Shown in pieces: positions 11,001 to 21,053 of a stretch of 30,368 bases of DNA. The DNA comes from Haplomitrium mnioides (Eukaryota > Marchantiophyta > Haplomitriopsida > Calobryales). A program made the position numbers and the translations under genes. Location: contig JBNGIS010020622.1 in NCBI GenBank assembly GCA_049999725.1, positions 1 through 30,368 on the forward strand, written 5' to 3'. How positions within the stretch are numbered: position 1 is the first letter of the stretch; the number at the start of each line of letters is the position of its first letter. The notes beneath the pieces were generated by a model that worked only from the letters and a program-made list of their open reading frames with translations, made no database searches and was not told where the DNA came from.

Positions 11001-13299
11001 ACTTGTACAACCAAGGATACAGACTGTAAACGTTCTATTTTTGCAGCAAACTCTCTGCATGCAAAAGATTTTGATTTCTAATTCGGAATCTAAAAGTAAA
11101 ATGGTTACAAAGCTCTACATCTGAGCCAAACAACGCAAAGGGTTTAAAGTTTTACATCAAAGTCTTAACAAGAAAAAAACAATTAGTCAATTTAGGGAGA
11201 TGCTTAAGCGAGACAATAACCTTAAACTCTTCTAGAAAACAATAAAGTTGGAAATAAAATACTTACATTTTAGAGAAGAAAATATTTTTACAAAGCAAAT
11301 AAAAATATTAACTAAAGATTTAGTTTTCATTTACAGAGAATAACATTCAACTTGGAATGATTTACAGTTAAAAGTTCAAGTTGGCAGAAAATTCAACAAG
11401 TTGCTTTAAAAGATTCTCAAGTACTTTTCAAAATAATAATATTAAATTATAATATACTTGAAAATACAAAATATAGAACAAAATTCTTGAATGATTTTAG
11501 TCACTTGTCTTGACTTCTTCGTATTCAACTTCGGAAGATTCATTAAGGTTTGTTTAATATGTCTTAGTGTTAATGACAGTGATTGAATCTCTTTGAAATA
11601 TTTCAGGATTGAGGGTTTTTTATCTTTCATACTCAAATAGATTTGCTTTAATGGTAGTTAGAGTAGTTTTACTTAATTGGTTTTTTTTGGTTAGAAGAAA
11701 ATTAAAAGATAGAATCGTGATGTGTGTGACATCAAGAACATCAATATGTAACTTGGATTTGGTTTCCCTTTTGTTGCTGCTATTGTTTCTAAAAATTATT
11801 GTCTAGAAAATGCATCTTAAGCCAAATAAGAAAACCATAAAACTCGTATTTGTTTCAGGTTTGGAGAAAATTCCTCATCAAATGATAAAAATTTGAGAAC
11901 TTTGGCAAACCAAAATGGTATGCCCTTTGGATCCATAGATGCAACAACACAAATAAACATTCAAGGTTTCAACTCATGCAGATTGCCAAATTTATACTCG
12001 TATTGAGTATTGTGTGAAAGAGTCCCTTCTTGTAGCCTAGGTGCTTCATCATAGATTGCTCAACGTGTAGAAAATATTTTTTGTACTTGAGTATCTTCTT
12101 CTGATTGTAAAGCATCAAGCTGAAAATCTAAACAAACATTTTGAGAATCATTACAAGTGTTTGACTATTGGGAAGGTGGAAAGGCAAATTTTGCTTCGAG
12201 TCGTCATTTTTTTTTTCAAGAATATAGGCTGCAATCTCGTATTGGGCAAGAAAAAAGTCATTCCACCATTGAATATCAGAATCTGTAAAGAACTTGTAGC
12301 AGTTCTCACTTATGTTGTCCTTTACTGAAATTACCACTTTCTCGGCATCCACTTCTCTTTCTTCCTTTTGAGATCATTTGATTTCAGAATATGCCTTGAG
12401 AGGAATCAATATTGAACTAAAAATTTTAAAAGTAATATCATGTATCCTTTGAACCAAAGAGGGATGTTGTTGTAGAAACATTTTGAAATCCCAAGTTTGC
12501 AACAAAAGAGTCACTTGAGGTTTAGGATTATAGGATATTTGAAGCGCCTCGCTAAGACTCGTAATCATGAAAGCTTTGAAATATTTTAAACGTTTCGAGA
12601 ATCGGCTCAACATTTGATCGATTTGATAGAAACATGATAGAATTCTTATTCTCTCGTGTCATGTTGTCCAACTGAAGATACAAAGTTGGAGACATCTGGC
12701 CTTCAAAGTCACATAATATTTTGTTGAGCACATTAACTGTCAAATTAGAATCACTTCTCAATTTTCCGTACGTTAAGAAGACCCTCGAAGAAAGAGCATG
12801 ATTGAATATTAAGGCACCAACAACATGCACACCCACCAAACAATCTTTATCAATGTTTTTTGGTGGCAAAGATCAGTGTGGAATAGCAGTTTTCTTCTAA
12901 TCCATTTCATCAATGACAATTCTCAAGTACTTTTGACCATTGGCATAGCATTTTCTTCGATGGTTTGCAAGTTCTGATCCTTCTTTCATTTGTTAGTCAC
13001 GAAGAAAAAAAAATTGGCGATTATATTTGACTACATCATGACAAAGCATGAAAGACATAAAAGTAGTTCAGTAAAACATATATCGATACTTGTACCTTCA
13101 AAACACAACCTGAGGTGCCACAAGCATTCAAGTCATTTTGAAGAAATGTTTGAATTTGTAGAAATGAAACACTTTGTAAAAGATTAAAAATAAACTTTAA
13201 GGCAATTTGAAAAAAGGAAAATCTGTTTGGAAAAGAAAAAAACAAGATTTACAAACAAAGGATATCAGAACACATCCTGTGAGTGTTTAGCATGAGTAG

Positions 13300-13615
13300 A
13301 GACAACAACTAATCATATGTGCACATAGGACCAATACAAAAACACCAATATCAGGGCTTGTTGTGACTGTTGTCGCGACTGGTTTTAAAAGAAACAAGAA
13401 CAAATCCTATGCGCATATAGGATTTGCGAACAACAAAACAGTTCTTTCAAAATTTTTTTACAAGGGTTCTTTATTTAAAGAAGCAAAAACAAAACTTGTT
13501 GCAAGGCTAAGGTCATCACCAAGAATCAAATTCATTTTTTGGCTTTATTCTACTGTAGACAAGGTTAAAATTGAAATATAAAACAACAGAGTCTATGCGA
13601 GCATAGACTCTCTTC
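13300..13615. repeat. Palindromes in the second intron of the transposase-like gene
   Basis: Units near 13317 (ATGTGCACATAGG), 13407 (CCTATGCGCATATAGG) and 13590 (GAGTCTATGCGAGCATAGACTC) belong to the same palindrome family as the arrays elsewhere in T. They sit between coding exons and in the same place as in T'. Confidence 0.75.
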
Positions 13616-15185
13616 TCACAACCCAACTTGCTAAGAATTATTCGACTTAAATCTTCTTTGCTAAATAGCTTCACCAAAAGAAATATCTTTTAGCTATAAG
13701 TTGAGAAAACATAACATCTCTAGAACTAGGCTTTGAGTCTAGAAAAAAAAAGGATGGATTAGCTAAAGGTGTCAAAAGAGAAGAAAATTTGTTTCCTTTG
13801 TCAAATTCTAAGACAAATTTTTCTGGCAAAGATTTTTTTTCTTTGTATGTTTCACAAACAACAAATCTATTGCACTTTTGAATTTTTACATTTGGAAAAT
13901 GAGTTGTCCAATGTTTTGTAAACCTGAGAAACTTAGAATACAATGGGGATCTTTCTCTTTCAAATAAGTTTTGTAGTAGTTATAAACTTCCCATTTTGTA
14001 AACTTATCAAGCAAGTTATAAACTTCGTAGATAGGCATTCTCTCATAGTGTCAAAGGAAAATTTTTTCCATTCACTCACTCATAAAAACTCCTTTAGCAA
14101 ATAGTTCTCTTTTTCTAAAAGTGCTTCTAGGTTTTGCATTTTTGAGATTTTGAGTCTTTTGGATTCTATCATTCCCTATTGCTAATATTAATTTAAAGGC
14201 TCTTCTACACACAAAAGTACCACTAGGTAGTGTAAACTAATTTTCAACATCAGAGTCTTTTCTTGGTATTCCACACTGTAGAATGATATCTCGATTTTTC
14301 ACGCTTTGTCGAAAGTACGTTTCTCTCACAATTTTCAAAAAATATGTCTTGCACAACAACAAGCAATTATTTCGACAACAAGAAATTCTCTTCAATTTGG
14401 AAATTGACATTGGATTGAGCTTTTTCTTCACAAAGCTCTCGTCATGATAGACTTTCTACAAGGAATTTTTGGGTAAGGTGTTTACCCATTTGGGTTTTGG
14501 CCTAGACAAAGAATTCTTATGTTTTGCTAGACGATTCGATCCGTATGCGAATCTCACAATAGGAGATAATTCGTTCTGAAGATCTTGGTCATCATCGCAA
14601 ACATTGTTTGTTCCATCGCAGAATATTTTTGAGAGATGAGTTTCTTCTTAGGGATTGGAAGAACTACACCATTCCAAAACCGAATCTTGATCAATCTCGA
14701 TTAGAAGGAAATGTTTTTTGTAATAAAATCGGTGCCCTTGGCGATAACTCCAAAGAAATGTTGATTTATTAAGACACTTTGCTAGAATCGTTTTCCAAGC
14801 TATCATATGAGGACTCCTTCAAAAGAATTCGGTTTGTTTCAGATGTTCCAATCTCTTTGCAAGATGCAACTTAAAACAAAATTAGTCATTGTTTGAGTGG
14901 TGCTATCAAGAAGAGTGGCTCATTTCCAAAATTAAAATTGTCCACAGATTGTATACTTTTTGTGTTCTGAACAAACACACTTTGATCATGAATATCGAAG
15001 TCTTTCTTATTTGTGGACAAAGAAAGGTCTACAAACGTCTAGAATTTCTGTGTTGAACCTTTTTTTTTTTGATATTTTGGAATACTCAGAAGAAAGATTC
15101 AACTTTTACCACTTGAAAGGAAACAAAGATCTTGTGTTGGATGAAGATTGTTTCTATTATTCTCTATGAGCACTAAGTTCCCTCT

Positions 15186-15285
15186 TTGACCCTTTGCGCA
15201 CAAGTTGTTGAGTCGTTAGTCTTATGCGCACATTGGATTCACTCCTTCACCTTATGCGCGCATAAGGTTGAGCCTCTAATCCTAT
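15186..15285. repeat. Small palindrome array in the first intron of the transposase-like gene
   Basis: Three units about 35 bases apart (TTTGCGCACAAG, TTATGCGCACATTGG, CTTATGCGCGCATAAGG) lie directly downstream, on the - strand, of the presumed splice donor at about 15300. The last unit is nearly a perfect palindrome. Confidence 0.8.
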
Positions 15286-15517
15286 TTTCATGGAGTTTAC
15301 CTTCTCAATTTTTTTATGCAAAGCTATCTGATTCAACAGAAGTCATCTTTTTCCCCAATATACTTGCCATCACACTTGATGCTTTTGGTACTCCATCGCA
15401 TACCTCCAAATAGCTGCCATTTGAACAAATGTCAACGTGCTTGTCAAAAGTAACACTTTTTTGTGAAGATGAATCTTGAAACTCTAGCTTCTTCTTGCTT
15501 TTAAAAACTCAATCCAT

Positions 15518-16124
15518 TGAAAAAGTTGTCTAAGAATCAAGTACTTCAAGGAATTATTTTAACAAATATTATACACCTCTTACAACACATTTAAAAGATG
15601 TATTTTTGTCGTTTGTTTTTTGCAAAACGATAAAATTGGGAACTTCTTGTGAAGAAAATGAAAAAAAGAAATTGGAAAGATGAAAATGAGCAATGTTTTA
15701 TATACTAACTTTTTTTTGCACCAATCAAACCTGTGTGTCAAGAACTCTACGAATCATTTTTTGGCGAGAAAAGGTATTTTTTGAAATTAAACTATAAAAT
15801 GAGCATTAGTGGAAGGTTTATTTCCATTGTCGCGAGTTCAGCTTTTGGTTTTTGTTTTCTAGGTATTCTTGTTTTTGCATTTACTTACTTTTTGCCATTT
15901 TTGGCCTTTAGAGATTTCTGAACTTTTGTTCATTACATTTTTTACCTCCAATTCTACTTGTCTCTANNNNNNNNNNNNNNNNNNNNNNNNNNNNNNNNNN
16001 NNNNNNNNNNNNNNNNNNNNNNNNNNNNNNNNNNNNNNNNNNNNNNNNNNNNNNNNNNNNNNNNNNGAACTTTTGTTCATTACATTTTTTACCTCCAATT
16101 CTACTTGTCTCTAGCATCTTGAGA
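15518..16124. promoter_or_regulatory. Divergent intergenic region between the two T genes
   Basis: About 600 bases separate the presumed start codons of the leftward and rightward genes, including a 100-N gap that is probably artificial. A TATATAC word at about 15699 is a possible TATA box. The region lacks the palindrome motif that is present nearly everywhere else in the element. A shared or bidirectional promoter is inferred from the arrangement only. Confidence 0.35.
15920..16113. other. Scaffold gap flanked by an identical 47-bp repeat
   Basis: Bases 15920-15966 (starting GAACTTTTGTTCATTACA) and 16067-16113 are identical and directly flank 100 N at 15967-16066. This is the usual signature of two contig ends that overlap but were not merged, so the gap probably contains no missing sequence. 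Confidence 0.9.
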
Positions 16125-16547
16125 ATGGTATCTTAAGGAAATGTTTCTCGCCCTTCTCAACCGAAGCCATACAGGTATTTAGATGTTGTCAAGGCTCTAG
16201 AGCCAAAAAAACTCGAGTGGAATTGGCTAGTTAATTATTGTTCTTTGAAAGACCCTGATCAACATCTTTATCTTTTTGCCAGTGAAACTGAAAAATTCAA
16301 TTTGGGTCTACTAGTCCAAGTCACCATCATCTGAGAAGGCAAGAAAGCCAACATTGGGCTTCTTGTGCAGTCCCAAGATGCAACTACCCTTTACAGTACA
16401 AATTGCAAACGATTTTCTTTTTCCGAAATGAAGGAGAAGGATATTTTTGTGAAGCATCTTCAGGCTGCAAAGGAAGATGGCAAGGTAAATTCTGAAAATC
16501 CTTTATCTTTTGTTTCTTTTTTTACTAAGTTGTATCTCCCATAAAGT

Positions 16548-16895
16548 CCATGCGATCATGGAGTCCCGGGGTCCATGCGCGCTTGGACTCCAAAGTCCAT
16601 GTAAGCATGGACTCCCAAGTCCTTGTGTGTCTGAACCCCAGAACTCCATGCTTGCCTGGACTCTCATCGTCAATGCGCACATGGACTTTGGAGTCTTTGT
16701 ATGTTAGGAGTTGGGAGTCCTTACGCTCTTAGACTCCCCAGTCCATGTGCGCACGAACTTCATAGTTCTTTGCGCAGGGACTCCTATTGTCCATGCGCGC
16801 TCGGACTTCGGAGTCAATGCATGCATAGACTCTCTTGTGCAATGCACACACATAATGTTATTAGAGTCACTACGCACAGTGAATGTCGAGTCTTA
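16548..16895. repeat. Palindrome array in intron 1 of the methyltransferase gene
   Basis: About eleven diverged units, spaced roughly 30-36 bases apart, fill most of the intron between 16485 and 16936. Typical units are GTCCATGCGATCATGGAGTC, GTCCATGCGCGCTTGGACTC and GTCAATGCATGCATAGACTC. The palindromic arms are kept better than the spacer. Many units differ by C-to-T or G-to-A changes inside the CpG-rich core. Confidence 0.85.
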
Positions 16896-18480
16896 CACTT
16901 GTACTTATGCTTAATTGTTTTTTGTTTTGTTTTCAGTTCATTTAGTTTTTGGCGGATTTTGTGGATAACTAACTACAAAGATGCAAAGCGCGTCGAGCGC
17001 GACTTTACTAAATTGGCCATCCATATCAAGATTCAAAAGCCCAATCAAGGTGTCAATATTCAACAATTGGTGCCGCATCCGAGTGCGGCAACATTCTCAA
17101 TTCACGTGGCAAGCGCTTCTGCTCAAAAGAAAAGAAAGAAGGTTGAGCCAGCTGAGGCTCCAAAAGAGAATTAACTGGCTACCAAGAAGAAAAAGCCTGC
17201 CCAGTACTGGTCATTGAGGAGAAGCCAATCCCCTTGGAATCTACAACAAATTTATCTTCAACTGCTACTTTGTCTTCATCACCAAGCAACTCGGGGAGGG
17301 AATTAGATCTGGAGCTAGTTCGGGCTCCAACATCAAGAGCTAAAAAGCAATCCCACAAGGGGTTGCAAACTTTCCTAGAAAGGGAGCACATGGACCCTTA
17401 AACAATGTCTGAAGAAGACAAAAACAAAATAAGAGAGTCTGCAATAGAGCGATGCAGAGTTCGTAAAGAAACAATCATAATAAGGTTGGAGAATTTGAAT
17501 ATGCCTAAATATGAAATGGACAACTGGAGTCCATTTCATATTAGAAGGCTGAATGAGGATTTTGTTGAGCTTCTAGTGCAGAGAATGCTCACAAACAAGT
17601 ATGCATATAGTTTTTTCATCATTGTTGTTGACCCAAATTGTGGGCTAAAAGACGAGTCAGAGTTCAATATTAGGAACCATGACAAGTACTGCTACGAGAT
17701 TGCAAGAGGCAATCACAGTGCTGCAACAAGGTACCTATTAATCACAAAATATGGAGCAAAGAATTTGGCATTATTGCTCTGCAATTGTTATGTCTACAGA
17801 GGCGTGCATTTTTGCTACTAATGACAACTATGACCAGAGGCACAGGGTGGAAATAACCTCCATTCAAAAGGTCAAATATTGGCATCAAAGATTTGTCAAG
17901 AGTGAGATGGTGTCATCCCAACATTTGAAAAGAGAGTTGGTGCTGGAAACCTTAGAGATAAAGCCCAAGTCAACACTTGAGAAGACTATAACTTCTCAGG
18001 ACAACTGGTTCTAGTTGGCATTCAGAAGTGGAGAGCTCTGGGTTCTACAAGAGAGTATTTTTGCGATGTGGGAGAAGAATACGGTCAAAGGCTAAAAGCC
18101 AAAGGCCAAGGGATCTCTGAGAATGGAGGACATGAAGTGCACACCTTGGAGGTCCTTTCAGGGTCTTCCTAATGAAGTAAAGATTTCAATCTTGAAGTGG
18201 GTGGAAGTCAGAGAGCTTTCAACGAACGAAATGTCTCAAGAGGCACAGAGACATAAAGTTTTGGTTATTATGGTTAAGAGCTTTTGTTTAGAGGTTTATT
18301 GTAGCATATAGGAGGAGCCAAGAGAGGAGTACCCTCTCCACATTGTGGAATCCAAGATGGCTGCTTTCTGTTCAAGCTTTGAGAATCTTTTGGTAAGTTC
18401 TTCTTTTTATCTCACATTCATTTCTAGGGAGTTGTAGTGAGTTTATTTTAAGTTGTCATTTTTTTTAAGAGAATAGGTTT

Positions 18481-18575
18481 AGGGTCCATGCGCACATGAA
18501 ATTCGGAGTCAAAGCGCAAGGACTTCGCAGTCCAAACACACAAGGACTGCAAAGTCATTGTGCACTTCGAATGTG
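18481..18575. repeat. Palindrome array in intron 2 of the methyltransferase gene
   Basis: Three or four units (GGTCCATGCGCACATGAAATT, AGTCAAAGCGCAAGGACT, AGTCCAAACACACAAGGACT, AGTCATTGTGCACTTCG) lie between the donor at 18393 and the acceptor at 18653. They are more diverged than the units in intron 1. Confidence 0.75.
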
Positions 18576-20039
18576 AGCATGGAATTGAGTGTTACTCTCT
18601 AGCATATAACTTTTTTTTATCTCCTTATAATGTTTTCTGTTTTTTTTGTACAAGGGGACAAAAATTTCAAACATTAGCTAGCTAAAAAATTAACAGTAGC
18701 TGCAAAAAGTCGAAAGAGATCAGGGGTCGAAGAAGCCCCAAAAGATTAGGACCAGCCTCCCACTCTTGTTTCCTACCCTCCAGCCTTCCTTCTTCATTCC
18801 CAAAAGGCTAGAGAGTGGAAATCAAGGCAATAAAGCGGTGCTTCATCTCTTACAACTGAAGAAGTTGTGAGAGACGAGGATGAGGACTTAATGTCCTATG
18901 TCGATGGTCTCAACGTGACATTTTATCAAGTCCACGGGGATGCCAACGCTCGACAGTTGAAGGGCTTGGTGAAACCTAAGTGTTTCACTTTGGCTATTGC
19001 GGATATTCCTTACGATTACAACCTTAAAGAATGTAAGCATGACAATTCTGAACCATTTTTAAAAGATGAAATTTTTGACATGGTTTCATCTTTTGCGGCA
19101 ATTACAACATCGGATTTTGGTCTTTTGTTATTATACACTCGTTGCAACAGTTTGGCATCGTTGAGGATGCCCTTTCAAAAGTTTGTTGTGTAATTGACCA
19201 CGACATCTGGTAAGTTGTTCTTTGATTTTTTAATTTTTAATTTCTCGTTTTTACTTTTCTTGCACCTTGGTTACAATGTTTAATGTTTTATTTTTTATTT
19301 TACAAGGACAAGAGCAACATTCATCATTCTAGTGGTCCCAGATTCTCATATGCACACGAATATTGGACTGTGGACCACTAGACAAAAGAAGAGAAGAGGA
19401 GCATGAGGCTTTTTAATTTGCAACCTGCTCTTGCAACATGACTTCCTTGACAAATCATACGTAGTGTTTTTAGTTGTTCTATAATTTCTGCCAAACTTAA
19501 ACACCTAGAAGATGATGCTCTTGTCAATGTTTATCAAAAGCCACAAGCACTTTACAATTTTTTCATCGACTATTTGTCAACAGAGCAAGATTGGATCTTA
19601 GATCTTTGCTCTGGATTGGGTAGAGGCCTTGTACGTGCTTTAAAGCTGATGCGAAATTGCATCGCGGTGGAATATGATAGATGTCAGTCTATCTACATTC
19701 CTTAGAGTGTTTTGGGGATAGCTTCCTTGCCATTGGATGTGACTAAGTCACAGATAGTTTATACATACCACAAGAAACTTGTTCCTCCTGGTATTGCAAG
19801 TGCTACTGGTGATTTTGTCGCAATATCTAGGATTGGAAAGTCTCGACAGGGCTCTCTAGTAGCTGTAGATGCTCAACCTTTGGATTTAGATGAGACAATT
19901 CCTCCTGAGGAGAATAGAGCCTAATCATCTGTTTGAACAAATTTTTTTATTAATAAAATATTCTTTTACAAAGATTTATTTGCCAAAGTTTCAACTTGTT
20001 GCACTCTCAATCCATTTCAAGTATTTTTATCACGATTCA

Positions 20040-20530
20040 ATTTGGTGCGCCTATGAATGGTTTGGAGTCAATTGCTAGTATAAGAATGGTTTGGAGTCAA
20101 TTGCTAATCTAAGAATGGTTTGGAGTCCATGTGCACATCGGCTTGGAGTCCATGCGCACATGAACTCTTGCAATCTTTGGCCGCTCAGGCTTTACGTTCT
20201 TGTTTAAAGTCTGTGCGCACATAAGCTTTCTAGTTCTCGTTTGGAGTCTATGCGCGCATGAGCTTTAAGAGTCTTGTTCAGAGTCCATGCACGTATAAGC
20301 CAAAGGGTTTTCATTCAAAGTCTATGCGTGCATAGGCTTTAGGGTTCTTGTTTAGAGTCTTAACCTGCATAGGCTTTAAGGTTCTAGTTCAACGTTCATG
20401 CGTGCATAGCTTTATTATTCTTGTTTAGAGTCTAAGCACGCATAGGCTTTAGGATTCTATACATACATAGGCTTTAGGGTTCTAGTTTGGAGTCTATGCT
20501 TGCATAGGATTTACAAGCTACGATGCTCAA
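20040..20530. repeat. Right subterminal palindrome array of T
   Basis: About twelve units lie downstream of the methyltransferase stop codon, with a period near 40-45 bases in the better preserved part. The recurring unit is GTTCTTGTTTAGAGTC, then TATGCGCGCATAGGCTTTAGG or variants. The first units (20040-20120) have lost the CG core and read GGAGTCAATTGCTA. Its position mirrors the 52-bp array at the left end of T. Confidence 0.85.
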
Positions 20531-20838
20531 AGTCTGGTTCAAAGTTTGTACCCGACTAGACATCCACATTTACATATAATTTGTTCTCATAAAAAGATAT
20601 ATGTTTAATTTAATTTTTGATGAATTTAGTGTATTCACAATAGTTTGAGGTTTTAACAAAATGTAAAATACGCAATTTGTATTTCTAAAAAACAACTTTC
20701 TTTACAAAAAAAATAAGATCACAAACGTAAAATTGATGTTTTTCAATACCAAATCATTAAAAATAATATTTTCAAACACCAAGTGAAACATGAACTCAAT
20801 AGCAGCTCTTGGTTCAAAGTAACAACTATTTTATATGA
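20531..20838. other. Right terminal non-coding region of T
   Basis: AT-rich DNA without a recognisable gene. Bases 20789-20827, starting CATGAACT and containing TGGTTCAAAGTA, resemble 6102-6140 of T' in the same strand sense, and therefore the reverse complement of the left terminus of T. The match is perfect for 12 bases and patchy for the next 20 or so. Confidence 0.45.
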
Positions 20839-21053
20839 CTTCCTCACAGTTAATCAATATTCCACTTTACTCAAGCATGATGTAGAAAGCAAAAGATAGC
20901 TCTAAATGGTTGGAATAAGAAAAAACAATTAATTCAAAATTAGATTACATGATAAAGAGGCAAGTATTTGGATGTATAATTCTTGCATCCCTTTCACACC
21001 CACTTGATTAGTTATAGATGGCTATTGTAAAAGGAGAGATGTAAGAGGCTTAG
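20839..21053. other. Unassigned flank between T and the LTR element
   Basis: About 215 bases of AT-rich sequence with no coding frame and no repeat shared with other parts of the window. If T was inserted into copia as on its left side, copia should continue here. I do not see it. Confidence 0.4.

Larger units (their letters stand above)
11442..15517 (-). pseudogene. DUF7869-type transposase-like gene, most complete copy
   Basis: Exon 1 runs from a likely ATG at 15517 to a GTAAAC donor near 15300 and reads MD*VFKSKKKLEF, then QDSSSQKSVTFDKHVDICSN. A palindrome-bearing intron follows. The next coding part (about 15165-13675) contains a poorly preserved acidic and serine-rich region, then CCRNNCLLL (near 14385), a VCRRAFKLILAIGN segment (near 14205) and HFPNVKIQKCNRFVVCETYKE (near 13870), a Cys-containing module normal for this family. 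After a second intron comes VGVHVVGALIFNHALSSRVF (near 12800), LYLQLDNMTRENKN and the C-terminal tail with DIQWWNDFF. The segment that should carry GHTHD is deleted near 12640; only QMLSRFSKRLK remains. The protein probably acts on DNA in the nucleus as the element's transposase (inference). Stops are numerous. Confidence 0.7.
16125..19924 (+). pseudogene. ParB-like domain plus permuted N4/N6 amino-methyltransferase
   Basis: Four exons are visible: 16125-16484, 16937-18392, 18655-19209 and 19307-19924, each bounded by GT and AG. Exon 2 encodes a ParB/sulfiredoxin-like domain: FHIRRLNEDFVELLVQRML (near 17540), YEIARGNHSAATRYLL (near 17695) and a helical NDNYDQRHRVE segment (near 17820). Exon 3 has methyltransferase motif IV as DIPY (19002-19013), followed by FDMVSSFAAITTSDFGLLLL. 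Exon 4 has NVYQKPQ and then motif I as WILDLCSGLGRG (about 19592-19627), CIAVEYDRCQSIYI and a C-terminal tail. Motif IV before motif I is the beta-type order of bacterial N4-cytosine/N6-adenine methyltransferases, so transfer of an amino-methyl group to DNA is inferred. The gene is dead: stops lie at 16134, 16332, 17172, 17399, 18012 and 18309, and frameshifts near 16975, 17750 and 19140. The substrate base cannot be told from sequence. Confidence 0.75.
9741..20838. mobile_element. Element T: two-gene DNA element with palindrome arrays
   Basis: The left boundary is supported by the second copy: similarity between T and T' ends at 9741/6152 and copia coding sequence begins on the outer side in both cases. 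Inside are a leftward DUF7869-type gene (11442-15517) and a rightward ParB-methyltransferase gene (16125-19924), with palindrome arrays near both ends and in the introns of both genes. The right boundary is less certain. I place it near 20830 because TGGTTCAAAGTA at 20810-20821 mirrors the left terminus. No convincing target-site duplication is visible. All genes are decayed. Confidence 0.65.

Noticed and set aside
14960-15169. A + strand open frame of 69 codons, and a longer + strand reading at 14620-14950.
   Set aside because: The - strand of the same region reads continuously into the transposase-like gene and connects to a convincing first exon at 15301-15517. The + strand frame matches nothing and is probably a shadow.
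16510-16914. Several overlapping + strand frames (16510-16707, 16550-16732, 16711-16914).
   Set aside because: They are translations of the palindrome array in an intron. Their repeated residues come from the repeat unit.
16548-20530. Regularly spaced palindromic repeats resembling a CRISPR array.
   Set aside because: The units diverge strongly, spacers are themselves repeated and of unequal length, no cas genes are present, and the context is a plant transposon with introns.
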